From the NCBI RefSeq assembly GCF_036192275.1, contig NZ_CP108088.1, positions 5,891,501 through 5,955,500 of the forward strand: a DNA stretch of 64,000 bases, given 5' to 3'. The position numbers were made by a program, and so were the translations under genes. This stretch comes from Streptomyces sp. NBC_00250. GTDB lineage: Bacteria; Actinomycetota; Actinomycetes; Streptomycetales; Streptomycetaceae. Positions 26,730 to 35,835 of this stretch are shown here, one piece after another. Position 1 is the first letter of the stretch. Each line of letters begins with the position of its first letter. The notes under the pieces are model-generated. The model saw only the letters and a program-made list of their open reading frames with translations, did no database searches and was not told where the DNA came from.

Positions 26730-28019
26730 GTGAGCGACAACTCTGTAGTACTGCGGTACGCGGACGGTGAATACACCTACCCGGTGGTCGAGAGCACCGT
26801 CGGCGACAAGGGCTTCGACATCGGGAAACTCCGAGCCCAGACCGGTCTGGTCACCCTCGACAGCGGATACGGCAACACCGCCGCCTATAAATCCGCGATC
26901 ACCTACCTCGACGGTGAGCAGGGGATTCTGCGGTACCGCGGTTACCCCATCGAGCAGCTGGCCGAGCGCTCCACCTTCCTTGAGGTGGCGTACCTGCTGA
27001 TCAACGGTGAGCTGCCCAAGGTCGACGAGCTGGCGACCTTCAAGAACGAGATCACGCAGCACACGCTCGTCCATGAGGACGTCAAGAACTTCTTCCGCGG
27101 TTTCCCGCGGGACGCCCACCCGATGGCGATGCTCTCCTCGGTGGTCTCCGCGCTGTCCACCTTCTACCAGGACAGCCACAACCCGTTCGACGAGGAGCAG
27201 CGCCACCTCTCCACGATCCGGCTGCTCGCCAAGCTGCCGACGATCGCGGCGTACGCGTACAAGAAGTCGATCGGTCACCCGTTCGTCTACCCGCGTAACG
27301 ACCTCGGGTACGTCGAGAACTTCCTGCGCATGACCTTCTCGGTCCCGGCGCAGGAGTACGACCTGGACCCGGTCGTCGTCTCCGCGCTCGACAAGCTGCT
27401 GATCCTGCACGCGGACCACGAGCAGAACTGTTCGACCTCCACCGTGCGTCTGGTCGGCTCCTCGCAGGCGAACATGTTCGCCTCGATCTCCGCCGGCATC
27501 TCGGCCCTGTGGGGCCCCCTGCACGGTGGCGCCAACCAGTCGGTCCTGGAGATGCTCGAAGGCATCAAGGCCAACGGTGGCGATGTCGACTCCTTCATCC
27601 GCAAGGTGAAGAACAAGGAGGACGGCGTCCGCCTGATGGGCTTCGGCCACCGGGTGTACAAGTCCTTCGACCCGCGCGCCAAGATCATCAAGGCGGCGGC
27701 GCACGACGTCCTCTCGGCCCTCGGCAAGTCCGACGAGCTGCTGGACATCGCGCTCAAGCTGGAGGAGCACGCGCTCTCCGACGAGTACTTCGTCTCGCGC
27801 AACCTCTACCCGAACGTGGACTTCTACACGGGCCTCATCTACCGCGCGATGGGCTTCCCGACCGAGATGTTCACCGTGCTCTTCGCGCTCGGCCGCCTTC
27901 CCGGCTGGATCGCCCAGTGGCACGAGATGATCAAGGAGCCCGGCTCCCGCATCGGCCGCCCGCGCCAGATCTACACGGGCGAGGTCCTCCGCGACTTCGT
28001 CCCGGTCGAAGGCCGCTGA
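26730..28019 (+). CDS. citA: Citrate synthase
   Basis: Protein of 429 residues, the size of type-II actinobacterial citrate synthases, condensing acetyl-CoA and oxaloacetate in the TCA cycle. Catalytic segments are visible: HADHEQNCSTSTVR (first His), GPLHGGANQSV (second His), MGFGHRVYKSFDPRA, and the Asp in NVDFYTGL. The GTG start (VSDNSVVLRYADGEYTY) matches the N-terminus I recall for Streptomyces CitA; a GTGAGGG lies before it. It is a single-gene unit. Confidence 0.96.
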   Translation: MSDNSVVLRYADGEYTYPVVESTVGDKGFDIGKLRAQTGLVTLDSGYGNTAAYKSAITYLDGEQGILRYRGYPIEQLAERSTFLEVAYLLINGELPKVDELATFKNEITQHTLVHEDVKNFFRGFPRDAHPMAMLSSVVSALSTFYQDSHNPFDEEQRHLSTIRLLAKLPTIAAYAYKKSIGHPFVYPRNDLGYVENFLRMTFSVPAQEYDLDPVVVSALDKLLILHADHEQNCSTSTVRLVGSSQANMFASISAGISALWGPLHGGANQSVLEMLEGIKANGGDVDSFIRKVKNKEDGVRLMGFGHRVYKSFDPRAKIIKAAAHDVLSALGKSDELLDIALKLEEHALSDEYFVSRNLYPNVDFYTGLIYRAMGFPTEMFTVLFALGRLPGWIAQWHEMIKEPGSRIGRPRQIYTGEVLRDFVPVEGR

Positions 28020-28037
28020 ACCCCTCGCCATGACTGA

Positions 28038-28080
28038 GGGCGTACCCCTGGTCGGTCCACGACGGCCGCGGGGTGCGCCC
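28038..28080 (+). terminator. First hairpin downstream of citA
   Basis: GGGCGTACCCC (28038-28048) pairs with GGGGTGCGCCC (28070-28080), one G-U pair, starting 19 bp after the citA stop. Confidence 0.6.
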
Positions 28081-28178
28081 GAGGGCGAGTGAGCCGAAGG
28101 GGCGCGCCGGCACCGGCTGTAGCGCCCCGGCGGGTGTCCCCCGGCGAAGCCAGGGGGAGTACCGAGCCCCGAAAAAGA

Positions 28179-28231
28179 GGAAGCGCCCCGCGCCGTCGAT
28201 CCCCCCACGGGTCGACGAGCGGGGCGCTTCC
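28179..28231. terminator. Second, strong inverted repeat downstream of citA
   Basis: Perfect 13-bp arms GGAAGCGCCCCGC (28179-28191) and GCGGGGCGCTTCC (28219-28231), preceded by an A-rich run (GAAAAAGA) that would be a U run on the minus strand. It can stop transcripts from citA, and the A-rich side would make it efficient for minus-strand transcripts coming from copA. Confidence 0.75.
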
Positions 28232-28387
28232 CATGTCCCGGTGCGGATTCCCCCCACGGGATCCGGGCCGGGCGTCTGCGGGTGTCAGCAGAAGCTGCGC
28301 GGGTCGGCGCGACGCGGTCTGCCGGGGTACGTACGGGAGGGCCGCTCAAAGCTCCCCGGTGCACGTGCCCCGGCCAACGCTTGCCTG

Positions 28388-28433
28388 GAACATCCCCCAA
28401 GACATTCCATGAACGTCCCCCAAGACGTTCTCG
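28388..28433. repeat. 23-bp tandem duplication with internal dyad
   Basis: Units 28388-28410 and 28411-28433 share GAACRTCCCCCAAGACRTTC. In the second copy GAACGTC-CCCCAA-GACGTTC is a perfect 7-bp inverted repeat; the first copy is the same with two changes. It looks like a duplicated binding site or hairpin. Confidence 0.65.
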
Positions 28434-28534
28434 GCATCGCCCACTTAGACTCGCGAACAGCCCAGATGGTTACCCCCCAATATCTGTGATCTAGGTCTCC
28501 TTGTGAAGGTCCTGTGCGTCACGTGTAGGTGAAT

Positions 28535-30778
28535 TCAGACGAAGCGCCGTAGCCGAAGGCTGTTGGATACGACGAAGACGGACGAAAAGGCCATCGCCAG
28601 ACCCGCGATCATCGGGTTGAGCAGTCCGGCCGCCGCGAGCGGGAGTGCCGCCACGTTGTAGCCGAAGGCCCAGCCGAGGTTGCCCTTGATCGTCGCCAGG
28701 GTGCGGCGGGCGAGCCGGATCGCGTCGGCCGCGACCCGCAGGTCGCCCCGGACCAGGGTCAGATCGCTCGCCTCGATCGCCGCGTCCGTGCCCGTCCCCA
28801 TCGCCAGGCCCAGATCCGCCGTGGCGAGGGCCGCCGCGTCGTTCACCCCGTCGCCGACCATCGCGACCGTCCGGCCCTCCGCCTGGAGCCGCCGGACCGC
28901 CTCGGCCTTCTCCTCCGGCAGCACCTCGGCGATCACCTCGTCGATGCCCACCTGCGCCGCCACGGCCTCCGCCACCGCCCGGTGGTCCCCGGTGAGGAGG
29001 ACCGGCCGCAGCCCGAGGCCGCGCAGCCGGGCCACCGCCTCCGCGCTGGTGTCCTTGACGGTGTCCGCGACGGTCAGGGTGCCCCGGGCGACCCCGTCCC
29101 AGGCGACGTGGACGGCGCCGGGCTCCGCCCTCGTCGGCACGTCGACGCCCTCCGCCGTCAGCAGCGCGGCGCGGCCGACGAGGACCAGGTGGCCGTCGAC
29201 CGAGCCGCGTACGCCGAGCCCGGGGACGTTCTCGAAGGTCTTCGGTACGGGGAGCTCCCCGCAGCGCTCGACGGCGCCGGCCGCGACCGCGCGGGCCACC
29301 GGGTGCTCGGAGGAGTGCTCAAGGGCCCCGGCCAGCCGGAGCAGCTCGGTCTCGTCGGTGGCGTCGGTGCCGTACTTCCCGCCGTACACGCGCACCCCGG
29401 TCAGTCGCATGCGGCCCGTGGTGACCGTCCCGGTCTTGTCGAGGACGATCGTGTCGACGCGGCGGGTGGACTCCAGGACCTCGGGGCCCTTGATCAGGAT
29501 GCCGAGCTGCGCGCCCCGCCCGGTGCCGACCATGAGGGCGGTGGGGGTGGCGAGGCCCAGGGCGCAGGGGCAGGCGATGATCAGGACGGCGACGGCGGCG
29601 GTGAAGGAGGCCGTCGGGTCGTCGGTCGCCAGCAGCCAGGTGACGAGGGTGCCGAGTGCGATGAGCAGGACCACCGGGACGAAGACGGCGGAGATCCGGT
29701 CGGCGAGCCGCTGTACCTCGGCCTTGCCGTTCTGGGCGTCCTCGACGAGCTTCGCCATCCGCGCGAGCTGGGTGTCGGCGCCGACCCGGGTGGCCCGGAC
29801 GACGAGCCGGCCGGAGACGTTGACGCAGCCGCCGGTGACGTCGCTGCCCGCGGCGACGTCCAGCGGCAGCGACTCGCCGGTGAGCAGGGAGGCGTCGACG
29901 GCGGAGGCGCCCTCGGTGACGGTGCCGTCGGTGGCGATCTTCTCCCCGGGGCGTACGACGAAGAGGTCGCCGGCCCGCAGCGCGGCGACCGGCACCCGTA
30001 CCTCCGTTCCCCCGCGCAGGACGGCCACGTCCTTGGCGCCGAGTTCCATCAGGGCTCGGAGTGCCGCGCCCGCCTTCCGCTTGGCGCGGGCCTCCAGGTA
30101 GCGGCCGAGGAGGATGAAGGTGACGACTCCCGCCGCGACCTCCAGATAGATCGCGGAGGAGGCCTCGGAGCGGTCCACGGTGAGGTCGAAGCCGTGCCGC
30201 ATGCCGGGCATGCCGGCGTCGCCGAGGAAGAGGGCCCAGAGCGACCAGCCGAAGGCGGCGAGGGTGCCGACGGAGACGAGGGTGTCCATGGTGGCGGCGC
30301 CGTGCCGGAGGTTGGTCCAGGTGGCCCGGTGGAAGGGCAGCCCGCCCCAGACGACGACGGGGGCGGCGAGGGTGAGCGAGAGCCACTGCCAGTTGTCGAA
30401 CTGGAGGCTCGGGACCATGGCGAGGAGGACGACCGGCGCGGCGAGGAGCGCGGAGACGGTGAGCCGCTGCCGCAGCGGGGCGAGCTCGGGGTCCCGCTCG
30501 GGTCCCTGCTCCGGAGCCTCGACCGGGGGCTCCGGCGGCGGGGGTTCCTCGGCGGTGTAGCCGGTCTTGACCACGGTGGCGATCAGCGCCTCGACCCCGA
30601 CCTCCGGGGGGTGTTCGACGCGCGCCTTCTCCGTGGCGTAGTTGACGGTCGCGGTGACCCCGTCCATGCGGTTGAGCTTCTTCTCGACGCGGGCCGCGCA
30701 GGAGGCGCAGGTCATCCCGCCGATCGTCAGCTCGGTGACCGCGACATCGACGAGGGGTGCGGTGGTGCTGGAGGTCAT
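28535..30778 (-). CDS. copA: Copper-exporting P1B-type ATPase
   Basis: Protein of 747 residues from the ATG at 30778. It has one N-terminal heavy-metal domain with GMTCASC (residues 21-27), eight membrane helices, the CPC motif in ACPCALG (near 401), phosphorylation site DKTGT (near 444), the SEHP histidine-proline of P1B pumps, GDGVND, and late-helix residues YN and MAFSSVFVVSNSLRL that mark Cu+ pumps. It exports Cu(I) from the cytosol. The copZ gene lies 71 bp upstream on the same strand and both should be controlled by the CsoR-like operator. Confidence 0.95.
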   Translation of the reverse strand: MTSSTTAPLVDVAVTELTIGGMTCASCAARVEKKLNRMDGVTATVNYATEKARVEHPPEVGVEALIATVVKTGYTAEEPPPPEPPVEAPEQGPERDPELAPLRQRLTVSALLAAPVVLLAMVPSLQFDNWQWLSLTLAAPVVVWGGLPFHRATWTNLRHGAATMDTLVSVGTLAAFGWSLWALFLGDAGMPGMRHGFDLTVDRSEASSAIYLEVAAGVVTFILLGRYLEARAKRKAGAALRALMELGAKDVAVLRGGTEVRVPVAALRAGDLFVVRPGEKIATDGTVTEGASAVDASLLTGESLPLDVAAGSDVTGGCVNVSGRLVVRATRVGADTQLARMAKLVEDAQNGKAEVQRLADRISAVFVPVVLLIALGTLVTWLLATDDPTASFTAAVAVLIIACPCALGLATPTALMVGTGRGAQLGILIKGPEVLESTRRVDTIVLDKTGTVTTGRMRLTGVRVYGGKYGTDATDETELLRLAGALEHSSEHPVARAVAAGAVERCGELPVPKTFENVPGLGVRGSVDGHLVLVGRAALLTAEGVDVPTRAEPGAVHVAWDGVARGTLTVADTVKDTSAEAVARLRGLGLRPVLLTGDHRAVAEAVAAQVGIDEVIAEVLPEEKAEAVRRLQAEGRTVAMVGDGVNDAAALATADLGLAMGTGTDAAIEASDLTLVRGDLRVAADAIRLARRTLATIKGNLGWAFGYNVAALPLAAAGLLNPMIAGLAMAFSSVFVVSNSLRLRRFV

Positions 30779-30849
30779 GTGCGGTTCCAAACGGGAGCAG
30801 GGCCGTACCAGGTAACGGTACGACCCTGCGAGGTGCCGAGGGGGAGCGG

Positions 30850-31074
30850 TCAGACCAGTTCGTAGCCGGCCTCGTCGACGGCGGCGCGGACGGCCTCCTC
30901 GTCGAGCGGGGCGGCGGAGACGACGGTCACCTGTCCGGTGGCGGCGACCGCCGTGACCGAGGAGACGCCGGGCAGTTCGGAGATCTCGCTCGACACCGCG
31001 CCCTCGCAGTGGCCACAGGTCATGCCCTTGACCTGGTAGACGGTGGTGAGGTCGGTCTTCGTCTCTGCGGTCAT
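30850..31074 (-). CDS. copZ: Copper chaperone, heavy-metal-associated domain
   Basis: Protein of 74 residues, a single ferredoxin-like HMA domain with the metal site GMTCGHC at residues 17-23. It binds Cu(I) and hands it to the CopA pump encoded next. An AGGAGAACGCC ribosome site precedes the ATG. It is the first gene after the CsoR-like operator. Confidence 0.95.
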   Translation of the reverse strand: MTAETKTDLTTVYQVKGMTCGHCEGAVSSEISELPGVSSVTAVAATGQVTVVSAAPLDEEAVRAAVDEAGYELV

Positions 31075-31112
31075 GGCGTTCTCCTCGTGGGTTCAGGGCC
31101 TACGCCACGGAT

Positions 31113-31131
31113 TATACCCCTAGGGGGTATA
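31113..31131. promoter_or_regulatory. CsoR-type copper operator
   Basis: TATACCCCTAGGGGGTATA is a near-perfect dyad with the C/G tracts and flanking TA of actinobacterial CsoR sites. It lies 39 bp before copZ. No csoR gene is inside this window, so the repressor would be encoded elsewhere. Confidence 0.88.
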
Positions 31132-31273
31132 AATTCCCAGTCAGGTCCGCGCGCGCCGTGCCGGCGGCCCCGGTCGGAGGATTCCGGCGGCGGTCACCGG
31201 GGCGAGCACGCGAAGACCTCCAAGTCCCTCCAGCGGCGGGCCGTCTGACTGGAGCTTATGGTAAATACCCGAT

Positions 31274-32482
31274 ATGTCGCATTCGGGGGCCACGCTCATC
31301 CTGATCATGGCGATCGCCGTCCTGGCGCCGCTGCTCGCCTACGGAGTCGGGCGCAAGCTCCCCGTCCCCCTCGTCATCTTCGAGATCCTGCTCGGCATCC
31401 TGATCGGCCCCGACGTCCTGGACTGGGCCCACCCCGACGCCCTGATCGACGGACTCTCGGAGCTCGGCCTCACCATGCTGATCTTCCTCGCGGGGTACGA
31501 GATCGAGTTCGGCAAGGTCCGTGGCGACACCCTCCGGCGCTCCGTCCGGGCCTGGCTGATCACCCTCGGGCTCGGACTCGCCACCGGAGTCCTCCTCGGC
31601 GGCGGATACGCCAAGGGCGTCTTCATCGGCGTCGCGCTCACCAGCACCGCGCTCGGCACCGTCCTGCCCGTGCTCCGCGACGCGGGCGACCTCCACGGGC
31701 GGTTCGGCTCGGTGGTCATGGCCTTCGGCGCGGTCGGCGAGTTCGGCCCGATCATCGCGATGGCCCTGCTGCTCAGCGGGCGCGGCGCGGCCGAGTCGAC
31801 CGTGCTGCTCGCGGTCTTCGCGGCGCTCACCGCCGGGGCCGTGTTCTGGGCGCTGCGGCCGCGTCCGCCGTGGTTCTCCCGGATCATCGCCAAGACCCTG
31901 CACAGCAGTGGTCAGTTCGCGGTCCGGTTCGTCTTCCTGTTGCTCGCCCTGATGCTGGGTGCCTCGCAGGCCCTCGGGCTCGACGTCCTGCTCGGCGCCT
32001 TCGCGGCCGGACTCATCACCCGGCTCGTGCTGACCGGGGCCGCGCCCGAGTCGGGGCCGCAGATCCTGGAGAAGATCGAGGGCGTCGGCTTCGGCTTCCT
32101 CGTGCCGCTCTTCTTCGTCGTCACCGGGATCGAGTTCGACCTGGCCTCGCTGCTCGACGGCGGCCGCACCCTGCTCCTGCTGCCGGTCTTCCTGCTGCTC
32201 TTCCTCGTCGTGCGGGGCGGACCGATCTGGTTCCTCGCCCCGCGCGACCTGGACCGCAAGGACCGGGGCGGGCTCGTCCTCTACGGCTCGACCGCGCTGC
32301 CGCTCGTCGTCGCCATCACGACCATCGGCGTGGACGACAAGGCGATGACGGCCGGCGAGGCGGCGGCGCTCGTCGGGGCCGGCATGGTGTCCGTGCTCGT
32401 CTTCCCGCTGCTCGCGCTGAAGTCGCGGTCGGGGGCGAAGGCGCTCCCGTCCGAGCAGGTCAGCGGCTCGGAGTCGTGGTGA
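31274..32482 (+). CDS. Cation:proton antiporter, CPA2/Kef-type membrane domain
   Basis: Protein of 402 residues with about twelve hydrophobic segments and no C-terminal nucleotide-binding (TrkA-N) domain. LPVPLVIFEILLGILIGP and the later GAFAAGLITR/VVTGIEFD segments are typical of the CPA2 Na+(K+)/H+ exchangers. It probably exchanges K+ or Na+ for protons. The ATG follows AT-rich TATGGTAAATA with no ribosome site, so the transcript may have a very short leader. Its last 23 bp overlap the convergent TetR gene. Confidence 0.87.
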   Translation: MSHSGATLILIMAIAVLAPLLAYGVGRKLPVPLVIFEILLGILIGPDVLDWAHPDALIDGLSELGLTMLIFLAGYEIEFGKVRGDTLRRSVRAWLITLGLGLATGVLLGGGYAKGVFIGVALTSTALGTVLPVLRDAGDLHGRFGSVVMAFGAVGEFGPIIAMALLLSGRGAAESTVLLAVFAALTAGAVFWALRPRPPWFSRIIAKTLHSSGQFAVRFVFLLLALMLGASQALGLDVLLGAFAAGLITRLVLTGAAPESGPQILEKIEGVGFGFLVPLFFVVTGIEFDLASLLDGGRTLLLLPVFLLLFLVVRGGPIWFLAPRDLDRKDRGGLVLYGSTALPLVVAITTIGVDDKAMTAGEAAALVGAGMVSVLVFPLLALKSRSGAKALPSEQVSGSESW

Positions 32483-33128
32483 CCGACGGTTGCGGGCTCG
32501 GCCCGTCGGTCAGCGGGCCGAGGTAGCGGAGGAGGAGGGTCTTCAGCTCGGCGATCGTCGCGTTCCGCTCGGCCCCCTCCGGTGCGGCGAGGATGAGTTC
32601 CAGGCCGCCCTTGAAGGTCACGAAGGTCATGTCGGCCACGCGGGCGCGCTCCCGTTCGGAGAGGTCGGGGGCGTAGTGGGCGATCACCTCCTGCACGCGC
32701 GCGAGGAGCGAGGCGTGCAGGGCGTCGTGCTCCTCCGCGATCCGGCCGGGGACCTCGGAGCCGTGCATCAGGGCGAGGAAGACCGGGTTCTCGCAGTTGA
32801 ACTCGATCATCGGGTCGACGACGACGTCGAGCAGTGCGGGCAGCGGCAGGGCGAGGTTCTCCGGGGTGAACGCCTGGCCGTGGGCCTCCCGCATCTCCTG
32901 CAGCAGGCGCTCGCCGAGCTCTATCGCGATGGCTTCCTTGTTCGGGAAGTACTGGTAGAGCGTGCCCGGCGAGACATGGGCCTCGCGGGCGATCGCGTTG
33001 GTGCTGGACGCGGTGTAGCCGTTCGCGCAGAAGACGTTCGCGGCGGCCTGGAGCAGCTGTGCGATACGGCGCTCGCCGCGCGCCTGGCGGCGGGGCGCCT
33101 TCGGCTCTTCGGTCCTGTCCTCGGACAT
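32460..33128 (-). CDS. TetR-family repressor
   Basis: Protein of 222 residues. The N-terminal helix-turn-helix is at about 20-65 (ANVFCANGYTASSTNAIAREAHVSPGTLYQYF), the rest is the all-helical ligand domain. The gene diverges from the MMPL transporter gene across 163 bp that contain clear palindromes, so it very probably represses the transporter and itself. The ATG at 33128 is chosen over the long upstream extension, which would run through the operators. Confidence 0.93.
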   Translation of the reverse strand: MSEDRTEEPKAPRRQARGERRIAQLLQAAANVFCANGYTASSTNAIAREAHVSPGTLYQYFPNKEAIAIELGERLLQEMREAHGQAFTPENLALPLPALLDVVVDPMIEFNCENPVFLALMHGSEVPGRIAEEHDALHASLLARVQEVIAHYAPDLSERERARVADMTFVTFKGGLELILAAPEGAERNATIAELKTLLLRYLGPLTDGPSPQPSVTTTPSR

Positions 33129-33150
33129 GGCTGTCTCCAGCTTTCCTCTA

Positions 33151-33213
33151 CGCGTTTGACAAACACGAGAGGTCGCTCGCATTCTTGAGAAACGCGAGTG
33201 ATCACTCGTGTTT
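33151..33213. promoter_or_regulatory. Paired TetR operators
   Basis: AAACGCGAGTGATCACTCGTGTTT (33190-33213) is a palindrome with a single mismatched pair around a perfect AGTGATCACT core. CGCGTTTGACAAACACG (33151-33167) repeats the same CGYGTTT/AAACRCG half-sites in the opposite order. A TTGACA hexamer (33156-33161) lies inside the second site, so bound repressor would cover a -35 element. Confidence 0.85.
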
Positions 33214-33291
33214 GCCAGTCTATGGCAACGGGCGACCCATGTGACCTGCCGGGAAGCGAGCACATGGGTCAGGTGAAGGGGACACCTCGTC

Positions 33292-35562
33292 ATGGCCGAA
33301 GTCAAGAAGACCGCACCCGCAGGGGGCAGGCCTCCGAGCGGGGAGAAGGCGGGCGGCTGGACGCGTTTCGTCACCGCCCGGCCGCGCCTCACCCTTCTCG
33401 TGGCCCTCGTCCTCACCGCCCTCGCCGTCCTGGCCGGCGGCGGGGTCGCCGACCGGATGGGCAGCGGCGGCTGGGAGGACCCGGCCGCCGAGTCCACGTA
33501 CGCCACCGAGGCCCTCGGGCGCCAGTTCCCCGGCTCCCAGCCCAACCTGCTCCTGCTCGTCGACGCCGGAGCCGCCGGCACCGACGCGCCGGCCGTCGCC
33601 GCCGAGGCCCGCCGGCTCGCCGAGCGGCTCGACGCCGAGCCCGGCGTCGACGGCGTCGGCTCCTACTGGTCCACCGGCTCGCCCGCCCTCCGCTCCGAGG
33701 ACGGCCGCAAGGCGGTGATCGCCGCCCGTATCGCCGGCGAGGAGAAGGACGCCGCCGCCGTCCTCGACCGCATCGCCCCCGAGTACCGGGGCACGCACGG
33801 CCCCGTCGAGGTCTCCCTCGGCGGCGGACTCGCCGTGCGCCACGAGATGCAGACGGTCATCCAGGAGGACCTGCTGCGGGCCGAGCTCATCGCCCTGCCC
33901 CTCACCCTCGTCCTGCTCGTCATGGTCTTCGGCAGCGCCGTCGCCGCCCTGCTGCCGCTCGGCGTCGGCATCGTCGCCATCCTCGGCACCAACGCCGTCC
34001 TGCGCGGCCTGACCGAGTTCACCGACGTCTCCGTCTTCGCGCAGAACCTGACGACGGCACTCGGCCTCGGACTCGCCATCGACTACGCCCTGTTCGTCGT
34101 CCGCCGCTACCGCGAGGAACTCGCCGCCGGGGCCGACACGTACACCGCCGTCCGCACCACCCTGCGCACCGCCGGGCGGACCGTGCTCTTCTCCGCCCTG
34201 ACCGTCGCCGTCTCGCTCGCCGCGATGCTGCTCTTCCCGCAGTACTTCCTGCGCTCCTTCGCGTACGCCGGGATCGCCGTGGTCCTGCTCGCCGCGGCCG
34301 CCGCACTCACCCTGCTCCCGGCGGCCCTCGTGCTGCTCGGCGACCGGATCAACGCACTCGACCTGCGGCGCCTCCTCCGGCGCGGCCGGGCCTCCGGTCA
34401 GGACGGCGCCGGGGCGGGCTGGGCGCGGGCCGCCGCGCTCGTGATGCGCAGGGCGCCGGTCTTCGCCGTCCTCACCACCGCCGGACTCGTCCTCCTCGGA
34501 CTGCCCTTCCTCGGTGTGAAGCTCGGCACCGCCGACGACCGCCAGCTCCCCGTCACCGCCTCCTCCCGGGTCGTCCAGGACGAGCTGCGGCACGGCTTCC
34601 CCGGCGACCCCGGCGGCACCCTCACCGTCCTCGCCGAGGGCGAGGCCACCCCCGCGCAGTACGCGGCCTACCGCGAGCGGATCGGCACCCTCGACGGCGT
34701 GGTCCGGGTCGACGGACCCGTGACCGCCCCCGGCGGCCACGCCTACTTCACCGTCGTGCCCGAGGGCGAGACCGTCGGCGCCGACGCCCAGCGCGCCGTG
34801 ACCGAACTGCGCGCCGCGCCCGCCCCGTTCGAGACCTCCGTCACCGGGCAGGCCGCCGTCCTCGTCGACTCCAAGGACGCCCTCGCCGAACGGCTGCCCT
34901 GGGCGGCGGCCGTCATCGTCCTCGTCACCCTGCTCCTGGTCTTCCTGCTCACCGGCAGCGTCCTCATCCCCGTCCAGGCCGTCGTCCTCAACGCCCTCAG
35001 CCTCACGGCCATGTTCGGCGCGGTGGTCTGGGTCTTCCAGGACGGGCACCTCGCCGGACTCCTCGGCTTCACCCCCACCGGCGACATCGAGACCACCCTG
35101 CCCGTGCTGATGTTCTGCGTGGCCTTCGGACTCTCCATGGACTACGGGGTGTTCCTGCTCTCCCGCATCAAGGAGGAGTACGACCGCACCGGCGACCACG
35201 AGCACTCCGTCCGCTTCGGCCTGCGCCACACCGGCGGGCTCATCACCGCGGCCGCCGTGATCCTCGCCGTCGTCATGGTCGCCATCGGCACCTCCCGTGT
35301 CACCAACACCAAGATGCTCGGCCTCGGCATCGCCCTCGCCGTCCTCATGGACGCCATGGTGGTCCGCAGCCTCCTCGTCCCCTCCGTGATGAAGCTGACC
35401 GGCCGCCTCACCTGGTGGGCCCCCGGCCCGCTGCGGCGCTTCCACGACCGCTTCGGCATCAGCGAGTCGGACACGCCGGCCCCCGCACCCGAGCCGGACC
35501 TTCGGGAGCCGTCCGGGAAGACACCCGAGGAGCGCCGTGAGATGAGCCCGCTCCACCCGTGA
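33292..35562 (+). CDS. MMPL/RND-family transporter
   Basis: Protein of 756 residues with twelve membrane segments in the RND layout: one helix, a large outside loop (about 60-185), five helices with GLGLAIDYALFVVRRYREE, then a second half with another outside loop and FGLSMDYGVFLLSRIKEEY. The duplicated (A/S)xDYxxF motif carries the proton-relay Asp residues of MMPL proteins. It probably exports a lipid or hydrophobic compound. Control by the divergent TetR protein is very likely. Confidence 0.93.
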   Translation: MAEVKKTAPAGGRPPSGEKAGGWTRFVTARPRLTLLVALVLTALAVLAGGGVADRMGSGGWEDPAAESTYATEALGRQFPGSQPNLLLLVDAGAAGTDAPAVAAEARRLAERLDAEPGVDGVGSYWSTGSPALRSEDGRKAVIAARIAGEEKDAAAVLDRIAPEYRGTHGPVEVSLGGGLAVRHEMQTVIQEDLLRAELIALPLTLVLLVMVFGSAVAALLPLGVGIVAILGTNAVLRGLTEFTDVSVFAQNLTTALGLGLAIDYALFVVRRYREELAAGADTYTAVRTTLRTAGRTVLFSALTVAVSLAAMLLFPQYFLRSFAYAGIAVVLLAAAAALTLLPAALVLLGDRINALDLRRLLRRGRASGQDGAGAGWARAAALVMRRAPVFAVLTTAGLVLLGLPFLGVKLGTADDRQLPVTASSRVVQDELRHGFPGDPGGTLTVLAEGEATPAQYAAYRERIGTLDGVVRVDGPVTAPGGHAYFTVVPEGETVGADAQRAVTELRAAPAPFETSVTGQAAVLVDSKDALAERLPWAAAVIVLVTLLLVFLLTGSVLIPVQAVVLNALSLTAMFGAVVWVFQDGHLAGLLGFTPTGDIETTLPVLMFCVAFGLSMDYGVFLLSRIKEEYDRTGDHEHSVRFGLRHTGGLITAAAVILAVVMVAIGTSRVTNTKMLGLGIALAVLMDAMVVRSLLVPSVMKLTGRLTWWAPGPLRRFHDRFGISESDTPAPAPEPDLREPSGKTPEERREMSPLHP

Positions 35563-35573
35563 CACCGCACGCA

Positions 35574-35608
35574 CAGGGCCGGACCCGGGATCACCGGGTC
35601 CGGCCCTG
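35574..35608. terminator. Strong bidirectional hairpin terminator
   Basis: Perfect 15-bp stem CAGGGCCGGACCCGG / CCGGGTCCGGCCCTG with a GATCA loop, between the convergent stops of the MMPL gene (35562) and the small HTH gene (35638). Confidence 0.92.
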
Positions 35609-35637
35609 GGGCTGTGGGGGTGGGGCGGTACGTCAGG

Positions 35638-35835
35638 TCAGTCGCGGCGGCCCCGGTTGCCGGGGCGGCTGGCGACCCAGGCGCGGATCGTGTCCGCGTA
35701 CCAGAAGGGCTTGCCCGACTCCACGTGGTCCGGGGTCGGCAGCAGTCCGTGCTTCCGGTAGGAGCGGACCGTGTCGGGCTGCACCCGGATGTGTGCGGCG
35801 ATGTCCTTGTACGACCAGAGCCTTCTGTCCGTCAT
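35638..35835 (-). CDS. Small MerR/excisionase-type DNA-binding protein
   Basis: Protein of 65 residues. The sequence WSYKDIAAHIRVQPDTVRSYRKHGLLP is a helix-turn-helix of the MerR/AlpA (HTH_17) type, followed by a wing with KPFWYADTIRAWV. These proteins are single winged-helix domains that act as excisionases or as small developmental regulators. No integrase or attachment site is nearby, so a regulatory role is more likely. Its target is unknown. Confidence 0.82.
   Translation of the reverse strand: MTDRRLWSYKDIAAHIRVQPDTVRSYRKHGLLPTPDHVESGKPFWYADTIRAWVASRPGNRGRRD

Larger units (their letters stand above)
28020..28534. other. Intergenic region citA/copA (515 bp)
   Basis: No gene is seen. 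It holds the two hairpins described above and a 23-bp tandem repeat (28388-28433). The stretch 28232-28387 shows nothing I can name. Short open frames exist but lack codon bias or ribosome sites. Confidence 0.7.

Noticed and set aside
33220..35574. A 784-codon minus-strand open frame
   Set aside because: It is the antisense shadow of the MMPL transporter gene and shows no recognisable protein motif.
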